Source: Anaerolineae bacterium (GTDB lineage: Bacteria > Chloroflexota > Anaerolineae > Aggregatilineales > Aggregatilineaceae). From it: 64,000 nt of DNA. Made by a program: the position numbers and the translations under genes. Shown in pieces: positions 1 through 9,882 of this stretch. Numbering within the stretch: position 1 is the first letter of the stretch; each line of letters opens with the position of its first letter. The notes under the pieces were generated by a model. That model had not been told where the DNA came from. It did no database searches and saw only the letters and a list, made by a program, of their open reading frames with translations. Where the stretch lies: assembly GCA_018432315.1 (NCBI GenBank), contig JAHDLB010000008.1:62001-126000 (forward strand), written 5' to 3'.

Positions 1-1
1 G

Positions 2-3000
2 CCGCCCAAAGCGCGCTCGGCCCTGGTCGTCCCGGTCATGCAGGGCGAGCAGCCCGCCGGCCTGATCCACCTCTACAGCCAGCGCCCGGACGTCTTCAGC
101 CAGCAGGTCGTCGATTTCACCCTGGCGCTCACCGATCAGGCAAGCATCGCCATCAGCAACGCCCGCCGCTTCCACGAGCAGCTTGAGGTCAACCGGCAGC
201 TTCGCGTCCGCGCCGAGCGCATGGGCCGCGTGTTCGAGTTGGGCGAGATGTTCCGCCAGGGCGCCAGCCTCGCCGAGACGCTCGAAGAGGTCGCGCACAG
301 CATTCAGGAAACGGTCGGCTTCAACGTCGTGCTGATCAGCCAGGTGGACGAGCGCGAAGGCGTCCTGCGCCGCATCGCGCAGGCAGGGCTGCCGCTGGCC
401 GTGTTCGAGGAAATGCGCCAGATCGCGCCGCCGCTCGAACAGGCGCGCGGGCTGATGCAGGACATTTACCGGATCGGCAACAGCTATTTTCTGCCCGCCG
501 AGGGCAGCGAGGCGCTGCTGGCCGGGGTGCCCATCGTCCAGATCCTGCAGGAGCGCATGGGCGCCGGGCCGCGCGCCTGGGATCCGCAGGACCTGCTGCT
601 GGTGCCGATCTACGGCGCGCGCGGGCGCATGCTGGGCATGATCAGCGTGGACGAGCCGCGCTCGGGCCGCCGCCCGGACGTGGACACGGTCGAGGCGCTG
701 GAGATCTTCGCCAATCAGGCCGCGTTCAGCATCGAAAACTACCGGCTCATCACCCGCATCCAGCAGGAAGCCGAGGCCACCCGCCGCGAGCGCGACCGCC
801 TGGCGCAGCTTCACCTCGTCGCCAGCGAGATCCAGCAGGCGCAGGACGTGCCCTCGCGCTTGCAGGTCGTGGCCGATGGCATCCGGCAGGCGGGCTGGGG
901 CCGCGTGCTGATCACGCTGCGCGACGAGCACCTGGAGCCGACGGCGTTGATTCACGCGGGGTACGCGCCGGACGAAGCCGCTGACCTGTCGAAAAGCGTG
1001 GAGTCCGGCGAGGTGTGGCGCGCGTGGATCAACGATCTGGCATTCCACGAGCTGAAGCTCGGCGCGGGCTACTACCTGCGCTATGACCGGCCCTGGGTGC
1101 GGGAGCATGCCCTGCAGGGCGAGGACGTCGCGCCGGTGGCGGACGACGCGTGGCACCCCCGCGACGTGATCTACCTGCCGCTGATCGGCTACGACCAGAA
1201 GCGCATCATCGGCATCATCGCCATGCGCGACCCCGCCGACGGGCGCGCCCCGACCGAGGCGTCGCTCCAGCCGTTCGAGTTGTTCGCGTCCCAGGCGGCG
1301 GCGGCCATCGAGACGGCGCGCCTCTACGACGAAACCGTGCGCGCCGCCGAGCAGGAACAGCGCCTGAACGAAATCATGGAAGTGGTTTCGGGCGCGACCA
1401 GCCCCGAAGCCGTGATCCAGGCCATCGGGCGCGGCCTGCAGCAGATGGCGCCCTTCACGCGGATGAGCGTCGCGCTGTTCGACGAGGAGACGGGCCGCTT
1501 CGACGTGCTGCGCGCCGAGTTCGCGCCGGACGATTCGATCGCGGTGACGGCGGACGAGCCGCTGGACGTGGACGGCACGGCGACCGGCGCCGCCTATCGC
1601 GACATCGAGGCGCGCATCTACCAGCTCAAGCGCGAAGCCCGGATCCGCGAGGCGCGGCCCGACCTGCAGACGTGGTACGCCGACGGCGAGCGCACTACCC
1701 TGGTCGTGCCGATGGTCGCCGGCGGCCAGGTGATCGGGGCGCTGCGCCTGGGCACCGAGGCGGAGAACGCGCCCGGCTTCCGCGAAAACCTGGAGATGGT
1801 CCAGCGCCTGGCGAACCTGTCGGCGGTCGCGCTCGAAAATGCGCGGCTGTTCGAGGAGGTCGAGCAGCGCGCCGTCGAGTTGAACGCCCAGGCCCAGCGG
1901 CTGGCGCTGATCAACCGCATCGCGACCCGGCTGGCCCAGGCGATCACGCCCGGCGAGATCTACCAGATCGCGCTGTCCGAGATGCAGACCGTCTTCGGCG
2001 CGCAGTACGGCGGGCTGGTGATCTACGAGGATGACGAGACCGGCTTGCTGGCGCTGGATACGCACCCGACCGCGCCGCAGTCCGGCGAGGTGCGCCTGAC
2101 GCTGGTGGACAATCCTTCGACCGACATGGTGCGCCGCACGCGCCGCCCGGTCGTGTCCGAGGACGTGCAGACCGACCCGGCCTTTGTGCGGGATCGCCCC
2201 TTGCTGGCCGAGCGCGGGACGCGGGCGCTGTTGATCGTGCCGCTGATCGTCGCCCGCGAGGTCGTCGGCTCGATCGGCATCGACTTCACCGCGCCGCGCA
2301 CCTTCACCGAGACCGAGATCGAGCTGGCCGAAACCATCGCCAGCCAGGTGTCGGTCGCGCTCGAAAAGGCCAACCTGCTGGCCGAAACCGCCGAGCGCGC
2401 CAGCGAGCTGAACGCCCAGGCCCAGCGCCTGACGATCCTCAACCGCATGTCGGCGCGGTTGGCCCAATCGCTCGACCCGCACGAGATTTACGAAATGATC
2501 CTGACCGACCTCCAGCGGGCGCTCGGCTTCCAGTCGGCGGGCCTGATGCTGTTGGAGGAGGGCGGCGTGTCGCGGCTGGTGATGAGCACCCATCCCCAGG
2601 ACGCGGACGCCCCGGCGGACATCACGCTCCCGCTGGACGAGAACCCGATCGCCCGGCTCATTCTCGACACGCAGCAGCCGCTCGTCTCGCCGGACGTGAC
2701 GCGCGACCCGCGCTTCGAGAGCATGTGGGACGTGCTCGAACAGCGCAACACGCGCGCCATGATGATCGTCCCGGTGATCATGGGCAGCCAGGTGATCGGC
2801 ACCGTCGGGCTGGATTCGACCGTCCCGCGCGAATTCGACGACGCCGAGATCGAGCTGGCGCTGACCGCCGCCAACCAGGCCGCAGTCGCCATCGAAAAGG
2901 CGCGGCTGTTCACCGAAACGCAGGATCGCGCCGTCGAGCTGGACGCGCAGGCGCAGCGCATGGCGCTGATCAACCGCGTCTCGACGCGGCTGGCCGAAAC

Positions 3001-6000
3001 GCTCGACCCCGAGGAGATATACGCCATCGTGCTCACCGAGCTGGCCGAGATCCTCAACGTGCAGTTGGGCGGGCTGGTGCTGTTCGAGAGCGAGAAGGAA
3101 GGGCGGTTGGTGCTCAGCTACCCGCTCGACCAGCCGACGCCCGATCTCACGCTCAACCTGGAAGGCAACCTGTCCATCGAGCGCGTGCGCGAGACGCAGC
3201 GCCCGCTGGTGTCCGACGACGTGCTGAACGATCCGCTGTTCGAGCAGGCGTGGGACGTGCTGCGCCAGCGCGGCACGCGGTCCCTGATGACGGTGCCGCT
3301 GGTGGTGGGCGGCCAGGTGATCGGTACCATCGGCCTCGATGCGACGGAGCCGCGCAGCTTCACCGACACCGAGATCGAGCTGGCAATGACGACCGCCAAC
3401 CAGGCGTCGGTCGCCATCGAAAAGGCGCGGCTGTTCACCGAAACGCAGCAGCGCGCCGTCGAGCTGGACGCGCAGGCCAAGCGGATGGCGCTCATCAACC
3501 GCATCTCGACGCGGCTGGCCGAGACGCTCGACGCCCAGCAGATTTACGAGATCGTGCTGCACGAGCTGCAGGCCGCGCTGCGCGTCGATTTCAGCGGGTT
3601 GGTGCTGTTCGAGGACGAGCACACCGGGCGGCTGGTGCTGGGCACGCACCCCGACGATTCACTCAACGAGAACCTGACCATCCCGCTGGAGGACAACCCG
3701 TCGATCGCGCGCGTGCGCGAGACGCACCAGCCGCTGGTGTCGGATGATGCCCTGCGCGATCCGCTGTTCGAGCCGGCGTGGGACGTGCTGCGCCAACGCG
3801 GCACGCGCGCGCTGATGATCGTGCCGCTGCTCGTCGGCGAGAACGTGGTCGGCACCATCGGCCTGGATTCGAAGCGGCGCCGCAAATTCTCCGAAGCGGA
3901 GATCGAGCTGGCCGAAACCATCGCCGGGCAGGCGTCGCTGGCGATCGAGAAGGCGCGGCTCTACGCCGAAACGCTGAACCTCACGATCTTCAACCAGGCG
4001 GTTGTCGAATCGATCCAGCAGGGCATCGTCGTGCTCGACCGTGACCTGGTCGTGCGCCGCGTCAACAGCACGATGGCCGAGTGGTACGGCTGGTCGACCC
4101 AGGCCGTCGGCCAGCACCTGTTCGAGTACCGGCCCGACTACCAGGAGTTCCTGCGCCAGCCGGTCGCGGTGGCGCTGGGCATGGGCGTGCCCCAGGCGTG
4201 CGACGAGGTCGAGCGCGTCGATGCGTCCGGGCGCCCGTCGATCCGCAACTATTACGTCTACCCGATGCTCGAAGGCCACACCGTGACGGGCATCGTGCTT
4301 CTGGTCGAAGACGTGACCGAGCGCGCCATGCTTCAGGACGACCTGAACACGCGCGCGATCCAGATGGCGACGCTGTCCGAAGTTTCCAGCCAGATCACCT
4401 CGACGCTCGATCCCGACCAGGCGATCAACCTGATCCTCGACGCGCTGGGCCGCGTGCTGCCGTACGACGGCGTGTCGCTGTGGCTGCGCGTGCCGGACCG
4501 CGACGAGCTGCACATCGTGGCCGCGCGCGGCTACGACGAGCCGGACTCGCCCACCGCCGACGAGCTGATCGGTCTGCGCGTGGAGATTCCTTACAGCCCG
4601 TTGTTCCGCGAGATGTCCGACAAGGCCCAGGTGATCAACGTCGGCGACGTGAGCGCCGGCGATCCGCGCTTCCCATACGGCTCGGAGTCGGCCTACAAGA
4701 ACTGGCTCGGCGCGCCGCTGATCAGCAAGGGCAACGTGGTCGGCGTGCTGACCCTCGAGAAGCGGCAGCCGAATTTCTACACGGACCTGCACCAGCAGCT
4801 CACCCTGACGTTCGCCAACCAGGCGGCGGTCGCGCTCGACAACGCGCAGTTGTTCGAGGAAACGCGCGCCCGCGCTGTCGCGCTCGACGAGCAGGCCCAA
4901 CGGCTGGCGCTGCTCAACCGCGTGTCGCTGGCGCTGGCCCAGTCGCTGGACCTGGAGAACATCCTCGAGATCGCGCTGCGCGAGACGGCTATCACGCTCG
5001 ACGTGGCGGAAGGCTCGGCCATTTACATCGACAACGAAAACGTGTTGGGCCGCGTCATCGTCGAGTACCCGCGCGGCGACCTGCCGCCCGACACGGTTTT
5101 CGACCTGACGCGCAACGAGGCCATTCTGCGCGTGCGCGAAAACTGGATCCCGCTGGTGATCGAAGACGTGGACAACGACCCGCTGCGCGACGATCTGCGG
5201 TCGCTGATGCGCCGCGACGACGTGAAAAGCACGCTGCTGGTCCCGCTGGTCATGGGCGGCAAGGTGATCGGCGTGCTGCGGCTGGACGCGGTCGGCGAGC
5301 CGCGCGTCTTCAGCATGGAGCAGATCGAACTGGCGCAGACCATCGCCAGCCAGGCCGCCATCGCCGTGCAGAACGCCGCGCTGTTCGAGCAGAGCACGAT
5401 CCGCGCCAACGAACTCGAAACCCTGTTCGAGTCCGCCCAGGCGACCGCCGTCACGCTCGATCTCAACGAGGTGGTGCGGCGCGTCACCCAGCAGATGCTG
5501 TCCGCGCTGCGCGGCGACGCCAGCACGGTGTTCCTGTGGGACGACATCGACAACGCGCTGATCGTTCACGGCGACATCAGCGCCCGGCCCGAAGGCGTGC
5601 CCGTGGACCAGGTGGGCGATACGATCAGCCTGGGCGAGTACCCGCTGCGCGAGCGCGCTTTGCGCGACCGCGAGCTGATCATCGTGCGTGCCGAGGACGA
5701 GGACCTCCCGCCGGGCGAGGCGGCGTTGATGGAGCGCCACGCGGCGGCGAGCCGCATGGTGATCCCGCTGGTGGTCAACGAGGTGTCGATCGGGCTGGTC
5801 GAGGTCGAAACGCTGGACGAGAACCGCTACTTCCGCGCCGACGACGTCCGCATGGCGCGCACGATGGCGAGCCAGGCGGCGATCTCGATCGAGAACGCGC
5901 GCCTCCAAACCGAGACGCGGCGCACGGTCGAAGAGCTGTACATCATCAACGACATGTCCACCGCGCTCTCGTCGGCCAACAGCCTGGAACAACTGCTCTC

Positions 6001-8173
6001 GGTGGTGGACGCGCAGCTCCCCAGCGTGACCGATGCCCAGGTGATTTACGTCGCCCTGCACGACAGCGCGAACGATTCGATGAGCTTCCCGCTGGCGCAG
6101 TCGGTGCCCGACGATCGCCCGCTGGAGCTGGCGCCGCGCCCGCTGGGCAAAGACGAATTTTCGACGATTATCCGGCGCCAGGCGCCGCTGCTGCTGGCCG
6201 GCGACAGCCTGGAGGATGTGCGGCGCAGCCTGGACATCGAGACGATCATGCCGGAGGCGCGCTGCTTCCTGGGTGTGCCGCTGTTCGCCGGCGACGAGGT
6301 GATCGGCGTGCTGGCCGTGCGCGACGACGCCGATCCGCGCGCGTTCGGCCACAACGACCGGCGCATTCTGTCCACGGTGGGCGCGCAGTTGGGCGTCGCC
6401 ATCCAGAGCACGCGCCTCTTCGAGCAGACGCTGGAGCTGGCCGAGGTGCTCGACCAGCGCGTGCGCGAGCGCACCGCCGAGCTGGAAGAGGAGCGCCACC
6501 ACATCAGCACGCTGTACCAGATCACGACCGAGCTGGCGACCAGCCTGGACATGGAGCGCCTGCTCAGCCGCGCGCTGGAAATGGTTGCCGAGTCGGTTGG
6601 CGCGACGCAGGGGGCCATCCTGGCGGTCGATGCCGTCTCGGACCTGCTGCACTTCCGCGCGCGGCTCGGCTGGCCCGACCAGCCTGCCGGCGACGGCCAG
6701 GAACTGGCGCCCCTGCGCATCGACGAGGGGCTGGCCGGGTGGGCGATCCAGAACCGGCAGGCGGTCATCATCGACAACGTCCAGAAGGACCCGCGCTGGC
6801 TGCGGCTCGACGCTGCCGACGACATCCCGCGCGCTGCGCTGGTCGCCCTGATCGAGTCCAGCGAGGACATTCTCGGCGTGCTCATGCTCTACAGCGACCA
6901 GGAAGGCGCCTTCCGCGTGGACCACATGCGGCTGGTGTCGGCGGCGGCCAACCAGGTGGCGAACGCGATGAACAACGCCGAGCTGTACAGCCTGATCCGC
7001 GATCAGGCCGAGCGCCTGGGCGCGCTGCTGCGCCAGGAACAGGTCGAGGCCACCAAGAGCGGCGCGATCCTCGACTCGGTGGCGGACGGCGTGATGGTGG
7101 CCGACGCCGACGGGCAGGTGATCGTGTTCAACAGCACGGCGGAGCGCATCCTGGGCCTGCCCGCCAGGCGCGTGCTCAACCAGCCGACGTCCGCCGTCGC
7201 CGGGCTGTACGGCGCCGGGGCGACGCGCTGGGCCGATACCGTCGAGCGCTGGATGACCGATCCGACCGCCTATCGGCCCGGCGATTTCCTCGAGGAGCGG
7301 ATCACGCTCGAAGACGACCGCGTGATCAGCGTGCGCCTCTCGCCGGTGCACATGGGCGACCAGTTCCTGGGCACGGTGTCGATCTTCCGCGACATCACGC
7401 GCGAGGTCGAGGTCGACCGGCTCAAGAGCGAGTTCGTCGCGACGGTGTCGCACGAGCTGCGCACGCCCATGACGTCGATCAAAGGCTACGCGGACCTGCT
7501 GCTGCTCGGCGCGGCGGGCGACATCAGCGACCAGCAGCAGCACTTCCTGGAGACGATCAAGCAGAACGCCGACCGGCTGAGCATCCTGGTCAACGACCTG
7601 CTCGACATTTCGCGCATCGACCAGGGGCGCATGGAGCTGCGCTTCACGCTCGTCGACATCAAGAGTGTGTTGGAGATGGTAGCCGAGCACGTTCAGGGCC
7701 GCTCCGAAGACGAGAAACGCCCCATGAACGTCGTGGTGGAACGGCCGGGCGACGAGAGCCGGGCCGTGTGGGGCGACTACGACAAGGTGGCGCGGATCGT
7801 CACCAACCTGGCGGACAACGCGTTCAGCTACACGCCGGACGGCGGCACGATCACGCTCGGCGCGTCGTTCGATGCCGAGTCCGGTCACGCGATCGTCACC
7901 GTGACCGACACCGGGATCGGCATCCCGGCGGACGTCGCCGACCGGGTCTTCGACCGGTTCGTGCGCGGCGACGAAAGCCAGGAACTGGTGATGGACACGC
8001 CGGGAACCGGCCTGGGCCTGTCCATCGTGCGCGAGCTGGTCGAGATGCACAATGGCCGGATCTGGTTCGATAGCGAGGTGGGCGTGGGGACGACCTTCTA
8101 CGTGGTGCTGCCGGCGCGCGCGGTGGAAGCCGCCGGCGATGAAAAAACCGCGGTCACGGACTCACGCGAGTAA
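2..8173 (+). CDS. Giant multi-GAF/PAS sensor histidine kinase, 5' partial
   Basis: The frame is open to the left edge; residues before the first internal Met (position 38) read as the strand-forming end of a GAF domain, so the gene starts outside the window. Numbering from that Met (2711 residues): about 13 GAF domains (the first cut), a PAS domain near 1315-1430 after the eighth GAF, a coiled linker near 2135-2155, a last GAF, a second PAS near 2344-2458, then HisKA with SHELRTP (His about 2472) and an HATPase domain with NLADNA, DTGIGIP and GTGLGLS. No membrane segment is visible, so the visible part is probably cytoplasmic. It presumably autophosphorylates in response to several bound small molecules; the ligands are unknown. 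A receiver gene follows after 16 bp and is the likely partner. Function of the kinase core is secure; the input signals are not. Confidence 0.95.
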   Translation, partial: PPKARSALVVPVMQGEQPAGLIHLYSQRPDVFSQQVVDFTLALTDQASIAISNARRFHEQLEVNRQLRVRAERMGRVFELGEMFRQGASLAETLEEVAHSIQETVGFNVVLISQVDEREGVLRRIAQAGLPLAVFEEMRQIAPPLEQARGLMQDIYRIGNSYFLPAEGSEALLAGVPIVQILQERMGAGPRAWDPQDLLLVPIYGARGRMLGMISVDEPRSGRRPDVDTVEALEIFANQAAFSIENYRLITRIQQEAEATRRERDRLAQLHLVASEIQQAQDVPSRLQVVADGIRQAGWGRVLITLRDEHLEPTALIHAGYAPDEAADLSKSVESGEVWRAWINDLAFHELKLGAGYYLRYDRPWVREHALQGEDVAPVADDAWHPRDVIYLPLIGYDQKRIIGIIAMRDPADGRAPTEASLQPFELFASQAAAAIETARLYDETVRAAEQEQRLNEIMEVVSGATSPEAVIQAIGRGLQQMAPFTRMSVALFDEETGRFDVLRAEFAPDDSIAVTADEPLDVDGTATGAAYRDIEARIYQLKREARIREARPDLQTWYADGERTTLVVPMVAGGQVIGALRLGTEAENAPGFRENLEMVQRLANLSAVALENARLFEEVEQRAVELNAQAQRLALINRIATRLAQAITPGEIYQIALSEMQTVFGAQYGGLVIYEDDETGLLALDTHPTAPQSGEVRLTLVDNPSTDMVRRTRRPVVSEDVQTDPAFVRDRPLLAERGTRALLIVPLIVAREVVGSIGIDFTAPRTFTETEIELAETIASQVSVALEKANLLAETAERASELNAQAQRLTILNRMSARLAQSLDPHEIYEMILTDLQRALGFQSAGLMLLEEGGVSRLVMSTHPQDADAPADITLPLDENPIARLILDTQQPLVSPDVTRDPRFESMWDVLEQRNTRAMMIVPVIMGSQVIGTVGLDSTVPREFDDAEIELALTAANQAAVAIEKARLFTETQDRAVELDAQAQRMALINRVSTRLAETLDPEEIYAIVLTELAEILNVQLGGLVLFESEKEGRLVLSYPLDQPTPDLTLNLEGNLSIERVRETQRPLVSDDVLNDPLFEQAWDVLRQRGTRSLMTVPLVVGGQVIGTIGLDATEPRSFTDTEIELAMTTANQASVAIEKARLFTETQQRAVELDAQAKRMALINRISTRLAETLDAQQIYEIVLHELQAALRVDFSGLVLFEDEHTGRLVLGTHPDDSLNENLTIPLEDNPSIARVRETHQPLVSDDALRDPLFEPAWDVLRQRGTRALMIVPLLVGENVVGTIGLDSKRRRKFSEAEIELAETIAGQASLAIEKARLYAETLNLTIFNQAVVESIQQGIVVLDRDLVVRRVNSTMAEWYGWSTQAVGQHLFEYRPDYQEFLRQPVAVALGMGVPQACDEVERVDASGRPSIRNYYVYPMLEGHTVTGIVLLVEDVTERAMLQDDLNTRAIQMATLSEVSSQITSTLDPDQAINLILDALGRVLPYDGVSLWLRVPDRDELHIVAARGYDEPDSPTADELIGLRVEIPYSPLFREMSDKAQVINVGDVSAGDPRFPYGSESAYKNWLGAPLISKGNVVGVLTLEKRQPNFYTDLHQQLTLTFANQAAVALDNAQLFEETRARAVALDEQAQRLALLNRVSLALAQSLDLENILEIALRETAITLDVAEGSAIYIDNENVLGRVIVEYPRGDLPPDTVFDLTRNEAILRVRENWIPLVIEDVDNDPLRDDLRSLMRRDDVKSTLLVPLVMGGKVIGVLRLDAVGEPRVFSMEQIELAQTIASQAAIAVQNAALFEQSTIRANELETLFESAQATAVTLDLNEVVRRVTQQMLSALRGDASTVFLWDDIDNALIVHGDISARPEGVPVDQVGDTISLGEYPLRERALRDRELIIVRAEDEDLPPGEAALMERHAAASRMVIPLVVNEVSIGLVEVETLDENRYFRADDVRMARTMASQAAISIENARLQTETRRTVEELYIINDMSTALSSANSLEQLLSVVDAQLPSVTDAQVIYVALHDSANDSMSFPLAQSVPDDRPLELAPRPLGKDEFSTIIRRQAPLLLAGDSLEDVRRSLDIETIMPEARCFLGVPLFAGDEVIGVLAVRDDADPRAFGHNDRRILSTVGAQLGVAIQSTRLFEQTLELAEVLDQRVRERTAELEEERHHISTLYQITTELATSLDMERLLSRALEMVAESVGATQGAILAVDAVSDLLHFRARLGWPDQPAGDGQELAPLRIDEGLAGWAIQNRQAVIIDNVQKDPRWLRLDAADDIPRAALVALIESSEDILGVLMLYSDQEGAFRVDHMRLVSAAANQVANAMNNAELYSLIRDQAERLGALLRQEQVEATKSGAILDSVADGVMVADADGQVIVFNSTAERILGLPARRVLNQPTSAVAGLYGAGATRWADTVERWMTDPTAYRPGDFLEERITLEDDRVISVRLSPVHMGDQFLGTVSIFRDITREVEVDRLKSEFVATVSHELRTPMTSIKGYADLLLLGAAGDISDQQQHFLETIKQNADRLSILVNDLLDISRIDQGRMELRFTLVDIKSVLEMVAEHVQGRSEDEKRPMNVVVERPGDESRAVWGDYDKVARIVTNLADNAFSYTPDGGTITLGASFDAESGHAIVTVTDTGIGIPADVADRVFDRFVRGDESQELVMDTPGTGLGLSIVRELVEMHNGRIWFDSEVGVGTTFYVVLPARAVEAAGDEKTAVTDSRE
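1835..3946 (+). repeat. Four tandem GAF modules with a ~528-bp period
   Basis: Within the giant kinase, the junction encoding (V/A)A(I/L)E(K/N)A(R/N)L followed by a linker of the type RAVELDAQAQRMALINR recurs at 1835, 2363, 2894, 3419 and 3947, giving unit lengths of 528, 531, 525 and 528 bp. The copies starting at 2894 and 3419 are the closest to each other at the DNA level. This points to expansion by in-frame tandem duplication rather than shuffling of unrelated GAF domains. Confidence 0.85.
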
Positions 8174-8189
8174 CGGTAAAAGACGAGGC

Positions 8190-8567
8190 ATGGCAAAAAT
8201 ACTCATTGCAGAAGACGAACGCGACATCCGCGACCTGATCGAATTCACCCTCACGTACGCGGGGCATGACGTGGTCAAGACGTCCAACGGGGCCGAGGCG
8301 GTCGAAATGGCGCCCCAGGTGCGGCCCGACCTGATCCTGCTGGACGTGCGCATGCCGCGCATGACCGGTTACGAAGCCTGTCGCGCGCTCAAGGCGCTGG
8401 ACGGGCTGCGGGACACGCCGATCGTGTTTCTGTCGGCCAAAGGGCAGCAAACCGAGATGGAGTCCGGGCTGGACGCCGGGGCGTACGAATACATCCTGAA
8501 GCCGTTTGCGCCCGACCACCTGACGCGTAAGATCGCTGAAATCCTGACCAAGTTCGGGGTCGAGTGA
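8190..8567 (+). CDS. Single-domain response regulator (CheY-like receiver)
   Basis: A 125-residue protein made of one receiver domain. The acidic pocket (AEDE, residues 7-10), the phosphoacceptor Asp52 in LLDVRMPRMTG, a Ser in FLSAKG and the Lys in ILKPF are all present. There is no output domain, so it probably works by protein contact or as a relay intermediate. The ATG at 8190 is chosen because it opens the domain directly (MAKILIAEDE); an upstream in-frame extension would run into the preceding kinase. The 16-bp gap to that kinase suggests one transcript and a cognate pair. Confidence 0.93.
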   Translation: MAKILIAEDERDIRDLIEFTLTYAGHDVVKTSNGAEAVEMAPQVRPDLILLDVRMPRMTGYEACRALKALDGLRDTPIVFLSAKGQQTEMESGLDAGAYEYILKPFAPDHLTRKIAEILTKFGVE

Positions 8568-8579
8568 CCGGGTACTCTG

Positions 8580-9677
8580 ATGAGCGCCATAACGATCGAC
8601 AACGAACTGGTTCATTACGAGGTGTTGGGGCGCGGGCGCCCCGTCATCTTGCTGCACGGCTGGCTTGGCTCGTGGCGGTACTGGGTACCGGCCATGCGCC
8701 AGCTCAGCGCCAAATATCGCGTCTACGCGCTCGACCTGTGGGGCTTTGGCGACTCTGGCAAGGATGCGCAGCGCTTCGGGCTGGCCTCGCAGGTGCTGCT
8801 GCTCAGCCAGTTCATGGACAAAATGGGCATCACCAAGGCGGCGCTGGTCGGGCACGACCTGGGCGCGGCGGTGGCGGCGCATTACGCCGTGCGCCACGCG
8901 GACCGCGTGCCGCGTCTGCTGGCGGTATGCCCGCCGCTGTTCAAGGTCCAGGCCGGGATCATCGACGTGCTGCCCAAGGACGAGCCATCCCCCGCGGCAG
9001 CGCCCGGCCCGGCGACGGTCGCCACCGAGGCGGAGACGATCCCCAAGCCGACCGACGAGATGCGCGCGCGGATCGAGGCCGCGCTGGAACAGCGGGCCAG
9101 GGAGATCGGCGAGGCGGCGCTGCGCGCGCGGGCCCTGCGTGACGGGGCCCAGCCACCGGCCCCGCGTCCCAAGACGGAGCCGCCGGCGGCGCGCCTGCCC
9201 GACGTGCCCGACCTGCTGAAGGACAACCCCCTCCCGGACCAGCCCCAGGGCGCGAACCCCATCCGGGAGCACCTGGGCGAGCTGGACCGGGCCGCGCTGC
9301 TCGACAAGCATGTCGATGCCGGGCCGGACCTGGACAAGCTCAAGGCCGAGGTGGCGAAAGCCGATCCCCGCGTGCTGGCGGTGAACCTCGCCTCGCTGGC
9401 GGGCGTCGATACGGTGGGCGCGCTGAAGGCGCTGGCGATGCCGCTCGTCATGCTGCACGGCGCCAACGACACGCTGCTTCCCGCGCCGGGCAGCGACATC
9501 CTGGCCGCCCTGCAGGACAACCACCGGCCATTCCACGCGATCAGCATGGCGGACATTCGCCACTTCCCCATGCTGGAGAACGTCGCCGGGTTCAACCGGC
9601 TGCTGCTCGATTTTCTTGAAGTGCCCGACGTGACCAAACTGGAGATCAAAAAGCAGTGGGAGCGCCGCGTGCGTTGA
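8580..9677 (+). CDS. Alpha/beta-fold hydrolase with a long Ala/Pro-rich cap insert
   Basis: A 365-residue alpha/beta hydrolase. The oxyanion-side motif HGW is at 26-28, the nucleophile elbow GHDLG carries Asp93, and a C-terminal RHFPMLE supplies the catalytic His (about 328); Asp297 in GANDTLL may be the acid. An Asp nucleophile is typical of epoxide hydrolases and haloalkane dehalogenases rather than Ser esterases. Between about residues 130 and 265 the cap is replaced or extended by charged, Ala/Pro-rich sequence of low complexity, which makes the protein longer than the usual ~300 residues. Substrate cannot be assigned. It starts 12 bp after the response regulator and may be co-transcribed with it. 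Confidence 0.85.
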   Translation: MSAITIDNELVHYEVLGRGRPVILLHGWLGSWRYWVPAMRQLSAKYRVYALDLWGFGDSGKDAQRFGLASQVLLLSQFMDKMGITKAALVGHDLGAAVAAHYAVRHADRVPRLLAVCPPLFKVQAGIIDVLPKDEPSPAAAPGPATVATEAETIPKPTDEMRARIEAALEQRAREIGEAALRARALRDGAQPPAPRPKTEPPAARLPDVPDLLKDNPLPDQPQGANPIREHLGELDRAALLDKHVDAGPDLDKLKAEVAKADPRVLAVNLASLAGVDTVGALKALAMPLVMLHGANDTLLPAPGSDILAALQDNHRPFHAISMADIRHFPMLENVAGFNRLLLDFLEVPDVTKLEIKKQWERRVR

Positions 9678-9680
9678 GTA

Positions 9681-9707
9681 TTGGCGGCGCGCGCGATTCC
9701 TGATATA
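9681..9707 (+). promoter_or_regulatory. Probable promoter of the thiamine operon
   Basis: A TTGGCG box (9681-9686) and a TATAGT box (9702-9707) are separated by 15 bp, a little short of ideal. A start near 9714 would place the TPP aptamer about 20 nt into the transcript, which is the usual arrangement. Confidence 0.45.
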
Positions 9708-9734
9708 GTCTGAGCAGAACAACCGGATAGCCAG

Positions 9735-9836
9735 TCGCCAGGGGAGCTTGGGTTAGCCAGGCTGAGAGGCGCACCCACCATACGGTGCCGACCCTTCTAA
9801 ACCTGAACCGGATAATACCGGCGTAGGGAGTGGCGG
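9735..9836 (+). promoter_or_regulatory. TPP riboswitch aptamer (THI element)
   Basis: The conserved THI-box elements appear in order: GGGGAGC, GGCTGAGA (9760-9767), ACCC, and AACCTGAACCGGATAATACC followed by GGCGTAGGGAG. The ends TCGCCA (9735-9740) and TGGCGG (9831-9836) can pair as P1. It precedes thiamine pyrophosphokinase and a thiamine-precursor-type ABC importer, matching its ligand. The 3' end, AGGGAGTGG at 9825-9833, is identical to the 3' arm of the downstream terminator and so can act as antiterminator strand. Confidence 0.95.
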
Positions 9837-9850
9837 TGACGAACGCGATA

Positions 9851-9881
9851 CCACTCCCTGCACATCGAGGGAGTGGTTTTT
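9851..9881 (+). terminator. Riboswitch-controlled terminator overlapping the thiN SD
   Basis: CCACTCCCT (9851-9859), an 8-nt loop and AGGGAGTGG (9868-9876) form a perfect 9-bp stem followed by five T residues. The same AGGGAGTGG also occurs in the aptamer (9825-9833), so the two copies compete for CCACTCCCT. The AGGGAG in the 3' arm lies 9 nt before the start codon at 9883 and is the only visible ribosome-binding site, so the hairpin can block both transcription and translation. Confidence 0.88.
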
Positions 9882-9882
9882 C

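Noticed and set aside
3659-8050. A 1463-codon open frame on the minus strand inside the giant kinase
   Set aside because: It lies antisense to a clear multi-domain kinase; high GC with strong third-position bias keeps antisense frames open. The translation is Arg/His/Gln/Val-rich without domains.
4081-8073. A 1330-codon plus-strand frame overlapping the same kinase
   Set aside because: Shifted-frame shadow with Arg/Ala/Gly-rich content and no recognisable motif.
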